From Bradyrhizobium sp. B097 (GTDB lineage Bacteria > Pseudomonadota > Alphaproteobacteria > Rhizobiales > Xanthobacteraceae): a DNA stretch of 64,000 bases. The translations under genes and the position numbers were made by a program. The DNA lies in contig NZ_CP152412.1 in NCBI RefSeq assembly GCF_038957035.1, positions 6,072,501-6,136,500 on the forward strand. Direction: 5' to 3'. The notes beneath the pieces were generated by a model. The model saw nothing but the letters and a program-made list of their open reading frames with translations. It did no database searches and was not told the DNA's origin. Below, piece by piece: positions 57,355 through 64,000 of this stretch (positions within the stretch are counted from its first letter, which is position 1; each line of letters opens with the position of its first letter).

Positions 57355-59739
57355 TCAAGCCTTCTCGATCGGCGCCGGTTGCCCGCCCTTGCCGCGCAGC
57401 TTTTGCGACAGGTTGATCAGGAACATTGAGGTCGGCCGCAGGATGAAGAGGTCCGCGACCAGGGCCGCGACCATCGAGAACGCGCTGAGCCAGCCGAACA
57501 GCCGCAGCGACGGCAGGTCGGAGAACACGGTGACGACGAGGCCGCAGGCCAGCACCACCGTGGTCAGGATCAGCGCGGGACCGACCAGCACCGTGGCGCG
57601 CTCCACCGCAAGCTCCGGCGTGACACCGGGCTTGGTCTCCAGCCGCAGGCGATTGAGGAAGTGGATGGTGGCGCTGAGGCCGAGGCCGAACGACACGGTC
57701 AATGCCACCACGCTGGCGAATTGCAGCCCCTCCCCGAGCAGCCACAGCACCGTGCCTGACAGCACCACCGGGAAGATGCCGGGCAGGATGCAGGAGAACA
57801 TCACCACGACCGAGCGGAACGCGAGCCCGATGAAGATCGCGACCAGCGCGAACTCCACGGTGAGGCCGCGGTTGAGCTTCTCGATCATGTTGGCGCTGTT
57901 GCGCGCGGCAATCACCGACAGGCCGGTGACCGCGATCTCGTAGCCGGGATGCTCGGCGCGCACCTTGTCCAGCGAATGATCGAGCTTGTTGACCACCGGA
58001 AGCAGCTGGCTCGAATCGAGATCCGGGACACGGCCCGACACCACGACGGCATCCTGATCCTTCGAGATGAAGCGGCGCACGAGATGCTCGGGAATCACGC
58101 TGACATATTCCTTCAGCGTGGCGACATCGTTGCTGCCGGCCTTCTCGGCGAGCCAGCGCCGCAGGGTTTCCAGCGACCAGACGTTGCCGACGCCGGCGCT
58201 GTCCTCGACCATCGCATGAACGTCGGCGATCGTCTTCAGCGTCTCCGGCGAGTAGAGCGATTGGCCCTTGGGAAATTCGATCAGCACATCGACCGGATTG
58301 GCGCCGGTCAGCTTGGCGTCGAGCCGGCTCGACGCCTCCACCGCCTGCCGCTTGTCCGGCACCTGGTCGGCGAGCCGGTAACGCGGCTCGAGATTGGCGT
58401 AGATGATGCCGAGGCCGCCGACGACGATCAGCGCAAGCAGGCTGAACAACCCGGGACGGCCGACCATCCGCACCGCGATCCAGTAGCAGAAATTGCGCAG
58501 CGCTTGCACGCCGGCGTCCGCACTCTGGAACTTGACCGCGAAGACCTTCTCGTTGCGCACCAGCAGGATGCCGAACACCGGCACCAGCGAGAGCACCGCG
58601 ACCAGCGCGATGATGGTCGCCGCAAGCCCGGCCTCGCCGAACTTGCGGATCAGGTCGGAATCCGAGAACTGTAGCGCAATGAAGGAAATGCCCGCCGTAC
58701 CGTGCGTCAGCACGCAGGCCGGGCCGACCACCAGCACCGCGTTCTTGAACGCGGTGAACTTGTCCTGGCCCGCGATCAGCCGGTCGCGTGCCGCGAATGT
58801 CAGCTGCATCGAGTCGGAGAAGCTGATCACCATGATGAGCGGCGTCATCACGTTGAGGAACATGTTGAGATTGAAATTGGCCCAGCCGAGGCCGCCAAGC
58901 GCGAGCAGGATCGCGATCATCGGCGGGAACGCCGCCGCCACCATGAAGGATATCTTGCGGAAGAAGATGATGGCGATGACGCAGCCGGCGAGGATGCCGA
59001 GGATGTTGTAGGTCAGGCCGTCGCGCTCGACCGCATTGCGGATCTCGAGCTGCATGACCGGCACGCCGGACAGCTGGGCATTGAGCCCGCTGCCGCTGAG
59101 ATCGTCGGCCATGATCTTCCTGATGTCGCCGACCACCTTGCTGAGCTTGTTGCTGCCGACCACCTCCGGCTCGAGCGACAGCACGACCAGCGCGAGCGTG
59201 CCGTCCTCCGACAACAGCTTGCCGCGGATGATCTCGTTGCTTTTGACGGTCTCGACGAACTTGTCGTAGGCCGCGCCCTCGGGGAGTTCATTCGGGAATA
59301 GCGCCGCCGGCAGCTTGCCGGGCTCCGGCGCCTGGCGTGCCGAGAACAGCGACACCAAGCCGCGCACGCCCTCGACGAGCTGCAGGTCTGTGACCATGTC
59401 ACGGAGCTTGCCGAGATTGTCGCGTTCGAGCAGCGTCTTGCCTTCGACCACGACGAGGACGTCGAACTCGGTCGCCGGGAAGCGCTTGGTCACCGCCTCA
59501 TATTGCTTGTAGTCCTTGGATTCGGAACGGAACAGCTGCGACAGCGAATCGTCGATCTTGATCCGATGCACGCCGAACACCGCACCGATCAGCAACAGGA
59601 CGAGCACGATGCAGGACAGGATCGGCGCCCGCATCGGGATCAGGCCGAGACGCTCGATCCCGAACGCGATGCTGGGGCCCGTCCGCGGTTCTTCGACCTT
59701 CTCGACGTGGACCTGACTTTCGGAGTTCTTTTCGAGCAT
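57355..59739 (-). CDS. Second RND/MMPL-family membrane transporter in the hopanoid region
   Basis: The 794-residue protein has the RND/MMPL two-repeat layout: one N-terminal helix (APILSCIVLVLLLIGAVFGV), a periplasmic loop, five helices (MVISFSDSMQLTFAARDRL), and a repeat (SFGLGLSATIHFLNRLRLE). It resembles HpnN in architecture but is about 80 residues shorter and clearly divergent. GGACAGGGC precedes the ATG. Its place between hpnC and eutC-hpnP suggests hopanoid or lipid transport; this is inference. Confidence 0.88.
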   Translation of the reverse strand: MLEKNSESQVHVEKVEEPRTGPSIAFGIERLGLIPMRAPILSCIVLVLLLIGAVFGVHRIKIDDSLSQLFRSESKDYKQYEAVTKRFPATEFDVLVVVEGKTLLERDNLGKLRDMVTDLQLVEGVRGLVSLFSARQAPEPGKLPAALFPNELPEGAAYDKFVETVKSNEIIRGKLLSEDGTLALVVLSLEPEVVGSNKLSKVVGDIRKIMADDLSGSGLNAQLSGVPVMQLEIRNAVERDGLTYNILGILAGCVIAIIFFRKISFMVAAAFPPMIAILLALGGLGWANFNLNMFLNVMTPLIMVISFSDSMQLTFAARDRLIAGQDKFTAFKNAVLVVGPACVLTHGTAGISFIALQFSDSDLIRKFGEAGLAATIIALVAVLSLVPVFGILLVRNEKVFAVKFQSADAGVQALRNFCYWIAVRMVGRPGLFSLLALIVVGGLGIIYANLEPRYRLADQVPDKRQAVEASSRLDAKLTGANPVDVLIEFPKGQSLYSPETLKTIADVHAMVEDSAGVGNVWSLETLRRWLAEKAGSNDVATLKEYVSVIPEHLVRRFISKDQDAVVVSGRVPDLDSSQLLPVVNKLDHSLDKVRAEHPGYEIAVTGLSVIAARNSANMIEKLNRGLTVEFALVAIFIGLAFRSVVVMFSCILPGIFPVVLSGTVLWLLGEGLQFASVVALTVSFGLGLSATIHFLNRLRLETKPGVTPELAVERATVLVGPALILTTVVLACGLVVTVFSDLPSLRLFGWLSAFSMVAALVADLFILRPTSMFLINLSQKLRGKGGQPAPIEKA

Positions 59740-59936
59740 GCCCTGTCCAGTTCTGAAAACGGCTCAATCTGTCTAGCTTGGGTCGAGGGGCGCGAATGAG
59801 GCGGGTGAGCGCGGCTTATCGGCGCTAGTCCTTGAAAACACGCGAATATTGACCGGCGCGTGTTTTACCTGTCTGCACCTTTGCTCGCAAGCGCGAGGGT
59901 AGAACCAAATCGGCGGGGAACCGTTGATCCCCACTA

Positions 59937-60731
59937 TTAAGTATCTGATTTGTCACACCCTGGAAGCGCATTCTGTGACGATCCACCGCCGCTTTCATCT
60001 TTCAACGCGACCCCGGTGATCTGGCGCGCCAGCCCCTCGCGCACAAGCCACGCGATCCTGAATGCGGCTTCCGGATAGCTCAGGCCGGCACGGTGGATGT
60101 TGGAGATGCAGTTGCGATCGGCATCGGTGAGGCCGATCCGCGGCGCGAAGGTGAGATAGGCGCCAAGGCTGTCCGGCGCTGACAGGCCGGGCCGTTCGCC
60201 GATCAGCATCACCAGCATGCGCGCGCCGACGATGGCGCCGATCTCGTCACCGAGCGCGACGCGCGCGCCTGACGCGACGATCACCGCACCAGCGTCGATC
60301 TTGTCGGCCGCAAGCCGCGGCACGAGATGCCGGATCAATTCGACGGCGTGCACATTGACCGCGGTCGGCGACAGGCCGTCGCCGATCACAATCGCGCAGG
60401 AGCATGCGGTGATGCCGCACCCTTCCAGCGACCGCCGCGATGCTGAGTCCAGCATGCGTCCGAGATCGGGCCGGCGCAGATAGTCGCGCCGGACGGGCGC
60501 CTGGCTCGACACCTCGCGCGGCGTGATGCCAAGGCTGGCAAGACCGGCCGTAATGCCGCTGACATTGAAGGCCGCGTGAACGGCGTCGCGGGCGCGGGCG
60601 TGATCGAGCGTAAACGAGAGCAGCGCATCGGTCGGCAGGCTGGCCCCGAACCGGCCGAGGCCGACGCGCGCCGGCGTGAGGTCGCGCAAATCGGAAAGCG
60701 ACGGGGGCGATGGCGCCGGCGGTGTCGTCAT
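59937..60731 (-). CDS. eutC: Ethanolamine ammonia-lyase small subunit EutC
   Basis: EutC is the small subunit of adenosylcobalamin-dependent ethanolamine ammonia-lyase, which splits ethanolamine to acetaldehyde and ammonia. The 264-residue protein shows [51 protein letters not shown] and [16 protein letters not shown]. The ATG at 60731 lies 4 bp after the hpnP stop, so it is translated with hpnP, not next to its partner eutB. Confidence 0.92.
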   Translation of the reverse strand: MTTPPAPSPPSLSDLRDLTPARVGLGRFGASLPTDALLSFTLDHARARDAVHAAFNVSGITAGLASLGITPREVSSQAPVRRDYLRRPDLGRMLDSASRRSLEGCGITACSCAIVIGDGLSPTAVNVHAVELIRHLVPRLAADKIDAGAVIVASGARVALGDEIGAIVGARMLVMLIGERPGLSAPDSLGAYLTFAPRIGLTDADRNCISNIHRAGLSYPEAAFRIAWLVREGLARQITGVALKDESGGGSSQNALPGCDKSDT

Positions 60732-60735
60732 GCTG

Positions 60736-62322
60736 TCATTCGGCGGGTACGGAAGCCTCGCGCAACCGGATCGAGTAGTTCGAGGCGTTCTGCCGGCCGC
60801 TGGAGGCTGCGCGCGCAAACGTGATCAGATGATGCGCAACCAGCGTCGCCGAGATCAGCCCTTCGATGTCGCCGCGCTTGAGCCGGCCGAGCGCAAACTT
60901 CCAGAACACGCGCTTGTAGTCGCCGAGCACGCCGACCTTCCAGAAGATGTTGCGCAGCATGATCAAGCCGCGCCGGATGTTGGCCCAGCTCTTCATCTCC
61001 GGGCTGACCGGCACCTTGATGCGGTTGGCATAGGTGTAGTTGCATTGATGCAAATAGCGCTCGAACAGCTTCTCGGGCTGGTAGGCGATCTCCATGCATT
61101 TGCGCCAGGAACTGACCACGTCCTCGTAGGGCAGCAGGAACTCGACATTGGAGTCGCGGCCCTCGTCATGGACCAGCCGTCCTGCCTTTTCGAGTCGATC
61201 CCACAGCGGCGTCTTCGGCAGCGCCTGCAGCAGGTTGATGGTGAGGAGCGGAATCCGGGACTCCTCGACGAAGGAGAGCAGCGCGTCAGCGGTCTGGGGC
61301 TTGTCGGTATCGAGCCCCATGATGATGCCGGAGACGACCTCCATGCCGAAGGAGTTGATGGTGCGCACGCCCTCCAGGATCGGAACCATCATGTTCTGAT
61401 CCTTGTGCATGGCCTTCAGCGCGTCGGGATCGGGCGTCTCGATGCCGACGAAGATCGTCACGAAGAAGGCCTCGCGCATCTTCTCCAGGATCTCGGGGCG
61501 CTTGGCGATGTTGAGCGTCGCCTCGCAGGCGAGCCGCGTGACATAGCCGGTCCGCTTCTGCCACTCGATCAGATGCGGCAGCAGATCGCTCGCCGCCTTG
61601 CGGTTGCCGATGAAATTGTCGTCGACGAAATAGACGGTGTCGGTCGCGCCGCAGGCACGCAGCTTGTCGAGTTCGGCGATGATCTGCTGCGGCGACTTCA
61701 GCCGCGGATTGCGGCCATAGAGCCCGGGGATGTCGCAGAACTCGCACTGATAGGGGCAGCCCGACGAGAACTGAATGCTGCCGAGGAAGTACTTCTTGGT
61801 CTCGGCGAGCTCATAGGCCGGCAGCGGGAATTCCGTCATGGGCAGGCGGTCGATGGTCTTCAGCACCACCTGCTCGTCGGGGCGGCTGGTGTCCTGCTCC
61901 AGACGCTTGATCAGCTCATTGGTCGCATCGCCGAGCTCGCCGACGTGAAGGTAGTCGAATGAGGGATAGTAGTCCGGACAAGCACTGACCGATGGGCCGC
62001 CGATTGCGACCACCAGGTCGTGGTCATGCGCGCGGTGGCAGATATCGTTCATCTGCTGGCGCTGGATGTGCATACCGCTGACGAACACGGCTTCCGCCCA
62101 CTCGAAATCCTCCGCCGCGGCCGGACGCAGGTTCTCGTCGACGAAACGGACCTGCCAGTTCTCGGGGAGGTATGCGGCGATCAGCAGCAGGCCCTGCGGC
62201 GGCATGAACGCCTTGACGCCGTCGGTCAGAGGATAGGAGTGCTCGAAGGTCCCAAAAGACGACGTATAGCGCGGAAAGACGCAGAGGATACGCCGTGCTG
62301 TCTTTATGCCCTCAGCTCTCAT
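60736..62322 (-). CDS. hpnP: HpnP, hopanoid C-2 methylase (B12-binding radical SAM)
   Basis: HpnP adds the C-2 methyl group of 2-methylhopanoids. The 528-residue protein has an N-terminal B12-binding-like region, the radical SAM motif [15 protein letters not shown] (Cys189, Cys193, Cys196) and a C-terminal DUF4070-type domain. The ATG at 62322 ([21 protein letters not shown]) was chosen over a TTG upstream. It lies between eutB (128 bp upstream) and eutC (4 bp downstream). The gap before it could hold a promoter, but I find no EcfG-type site. Confidence 0.88.
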   Translation of the reverse strand: MRAEGIKTARRILCVFPRYTSSFGTFEHSYPLTDGVKAFMPPQGLLLIAAYLPENWQVRFVDENLRPAAAEDFEWAEAVFVSGMHIQRQQMNDICHRAHDHDLVVAIGGPSVSACPDYYPSFDYLHVGELGDATNELIKRLEQDTSRPDEQVVLKTIDRLPMTEFPLPAYELAETKKYFLGSIQFSSGCPYQCEFCDIPGLYGRNPRLKSPQQIIAELDKLRACGATDTVYFVDDNFIGNRKAASDLLPHLIEWQKRTGYVTRLACEATLNIAKRPEILEKMREAFFVTIFVGIETPDPDALKAMHKDQNMMVPILEGVRTINSFGMEVVSGIIMGLDTDKPQTADALLSFVEESRIPLLTINLLQALPKTPLWDRLEKAGRLVHDEGRDSNVEFLLPYEDVVSSWRKCMEIAYQPEKLFERYLHQCNYTYANRIKVPVSPEMKSWANIRRGLIMLRNIFWKVGVLGDYKRVFWKFALGRLKRGDIEGLISATLVAHHLITFARAASSGRQNASNYSIRLREASVPAE

Positions 62323-62450
62323 CAATCGACCCCGAAGCACCCGCAAATCTAACCATAGCGTGGAACGCTGGGCCAGAAATTCTTCAACATTGTGGCGCTT
62401 ACCAACGTCACAACGATGAGATAGTTGCTCTGCAGAATTTCGCTATCCCG

Positions 62451-63833
62451 TCAGGTCAAAAGCCTGGCGGCGAGGTCGGGCAGCTGCCCCGCATCGGCAA
62501 CGAGGCGGAAATCCCGCCCCGCAAGGCCGACGCGCGCCAGCCAGTCGTCGAATTCGGGCGCCCGCTTCAGGCCGAACAGGTCGCGGACGTAGAGCGCATC
62601 GTGAAACGATGTCGACTGATAGTTCAGCATCACGTCATCGGCGCCCGGCACGCCCATGATGAAGTTCACGCCGGCCGCCGCAAGCAGCGTCAGCAGATTG
62701 TCCATGTCGTCCTGATCGGCCTCGGCGTGGTTGGTATAGCAGACGTCGATCCCGAGCGGCAGGCCGAGCAGCTTGCCGCAGAAATGGTCCTCGAGCCCGG
62801 CGCGGATGATTTCCTTGCCGTCATAGAGGTATTCCGGACCGATGAAGCCGACCACGCTGTTGACGAGCAGCGGATCGAAGGCCCGCGCCACCGCATAGGC
62901 CCGCGCCTCGCAGGTCTGCTGGTCGACCTGGTGATGGGCGTTGGCCGACAGTGCCGAGCCTTGCCCGGTCTCGAAATACATGACGTTGTCGCCGACCGTG
63001 CCGCGGCGGAGCGACAGCCCGGCTTCCCGTGCCTCCCGGAGCAACGAGAGGTCGACGCCGAAACTGCGGTTCGCCGCCTCAGTGCCTGCGATCGACTGGA
63101 ACACGAGATCGACCGGCAGCCCCTGCCCGATCAGGCCGAGCGTGGTCGTAACATGGGTCAGCACGCAGCCCTGCGTCGGAATCCCGAGCCGGGTGATGAC
63201 GTCGTCCAGCAGCCGCAGCAGGGTGCCGATGACGTTCGGATCGTCGCTCGCCGGATTGATGCCGATGCAGGCATCGCCGGATCCGAGCAGCAGCCCGTCG
63301 AGGATCGAGGCGGTGATGCCCTTGGCATCGTCGAACGGATGATTCGGCTGCAGCCGCGTGCTCATGCGCCCGCGCAAGCCGATGGTGTTGCGGAAGCGGG
63401 TCGTCACCTCGCATTTCTTCGCAACCAGGATCAGATCCTGGTTGCGCATCAGCTTCGACACCGCCGCCACCATCTCCGGCGTGATGCCGCGCGAGATCCG
63501 GTTGATCGCGTCTCCAGTGGCGGCATCCGAAAGCAGCCAGTCGCGGAAGCCGCCCACGGTGAGCGACGACACCGGCAGGAAGCCGGCAACGTCGTGGCTG
63601 TCGAGGATCAGGCGGGTGACTTCGTCGTCCTCATAGGGGATGACCGGCTCATCGAGGAATTGCTTGAGCGGAACGTTGGCAAGCGCCAGCCGCGCGGCGA
63701 TCATCTCCGCGGCGCTGTCGGCCGCGATGCCGGCCAGGCGGTCGCCCGACCGCGGCGGCGAGGCCTTGGCAAGCAGGATGCGCAGATCGTCGAATGCATA
63801 ATTGGTGGCGTCGATGGTGTGACGATAGAGCAT
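62451..63833 (-). CDS. eutB: Ethanolamine ammonia-lyase large subunit EutB
   Basis: EutB is the catalytic subunit of ethanolamine ammonia-lyase. The 460-residue protein has the expected length and sequence: LANVPLKQFLDEPVIPYEDDEVTRL, RGRMSTRLQPNHPFDD, GDACIGINPASDDPN, HHQVDQQTCEARAYAVAR and GVPGADDVMLNYQSTSFHD. It is the first gene of eutB-hpnP-eutC on the minus strand. No other eut genes or microcompartment shell genes are in the window. I see no B12 riboswitch box in the sequence to the right edge. Confidence 0.93.
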   Translation of the reverse strand: MLYRHTIDATNYAFDDLRILLAKASPPRSGDRLAGIAADSAAEMIAARLALANVPLKQFLDEPVIPYEDDEVTRLILDSHDVAGFLPVSSLTVGGFRDWLLSDAATGDAINRISRGITPEMVAAVSKLMRNQDLILVAKKCEVTTRFRNTIGLRGRMSTRLQPNHPFDDAKGITASILDGLLLGSGDACIGINPASDDPNVIGTLLRLLDDVITRLGIPTQGCVLTHVTTTLGLIGQGLPVDLVFQSIAGTEAANRSFGVDLSLLREAREAGLSLRRGTVGDNVMYFETGQGSALSANAHHQVDQQTCEARAYAVARAFDPLLVNSVVGFIGPEYLYDGKEIIRAGLEDHFCGKLLGLPLGIDVCYTNHAEADQDDMDNLLTLLAAAGVNFIMGVPGADDVMLNYQSTSFHDALYVRDLFGLKRAPEFDDWLARVGLAGRDFRLVADAGQLPDLAARLLT

Positions 63834-64000
63834 GGGGATTCGCGTCGAGGCTGGGGACGGCGTAACCTAGCACCTCTTTGCGAAAGTCGTGCCATCAGCT
63901 TCGCCCGGTGCGCCGGGGGATGTTGATGAATGATGATGATGGCGGTCCGTCATTCAACACGACGGCAAGCCGCCGCCATTCGGTCGCCTCGGAGCATCTC

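Noticed and set aside
62323..62450. A possible EcfG (general stress) promoter upstream of hpnP
   Set aside because: hpnP is known to be under EcfG in Rhodopseudomonas, but I found no GGAAC-N16-18-CGTT on the minus strand in this gap.
62295..63926. A 543-codon plus-strand frame opposite eutB
   Set aside because: It is a shadow of eutB with biased composition and no domain.
63834..64000. A cobalamin riboswitch upstream of eutB
   Set aside because: No B12-box-like sequence (GCCACTG type) is visible, and the window ends too soon to judge.

Overview
The window reads as chromosomal DNA of a high-GC alphaproteobacterium, most likely Bradyrhizobium or a close relative such as Rhodopseudomonas. The grounds are an imuA-imuB-dnaE2 mutagenesis cassette with an alphaproteobacterial LexA box, TTGA-N6-TCAA (FixK/FNR) boxes, a complete hopanoid cluster including hpnP and hpnO, and abundant short GC-rich palindromic repeats. 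I saw no rRNA, tRNA, CRISPR array, transposase or phage gene. Gene density is high, and most genes sit in short operons with ATGA-type overlaps.

Left part (1-14.5 kb). On the minus strand, imuA-imuB-dnaE2 (dnaE2 runs off the left edge) is headed by a perfect GTTC-N7-GTTC LexA site. UdgX, a uracil-DNA crosslinking protein, is divergent from the same gap. Both imuB and dnaE2 carry an in-frame palindromic repeat of about 120 bp, and a related copy lies between genes at 26.4 kb. Next comes a minus-strand czc-type heavy-metal operon: small exported protein, TolC-type channel, adaptor, CzcA pump, small periplasmic protein, and an HMA-CDF fusion.

Middle (14.5-35 kb). This part holds a Pit phosphate transporter; a LysR/P450 divergent pair with a palindrome between them; an actinobacterial-type dapD; two M20 amidohydrolases; and an IclR-controlled catabolic cluster (two MaoC-like proteins, MFS transporter, GMC oxidoreductase, alpha/beta hydrolase). 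A micro-oxic/stress patch follows with three FixK-type boxes around a Gly-rich exported protein, a Ca2+/H+ antiporter, a decayed LTXXQ-like gene and a UspA gene. A His-rich small protein and a GFA-type zinc protein are beside it.

Right part (35-64 kb). A Tat-exported metallophosphoesterase, a cupredoxin, an ECF sigma factor and its zinc anti-sigma form one operon. The remainder is dominated by hopanoid metabolism: hpnO (aminotransferase), hpnN (RND exporter), a dedicated ispH with hpnH (adenosylhopane synthase), hpnC-hpnD-hpnE-shc-hpnG (squalene from farnesyl-PP, cyclisation, and processing of adenosylhopane), a second MMPL transporter, and eutB-hpnP-eutC, in which the C-2 hopanoid methylase lies between the two subunits of B12-dependent ethanolamine ammonia-lyase. 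A four-gene operon (TetR, AidB-like acyl-CoA dehydrogenase, class II aldolase, DUF2520) of unknown role separates hpnH from hpnG.

Together the hopanoid genes cover isoprenoid supply, squalene synthesis, cyclisation, side-chain building, amination, C-2 methylation and transport. hpnI, hpnJ and hpnK (glycosyl and cyclitol side chains) were not seen here.
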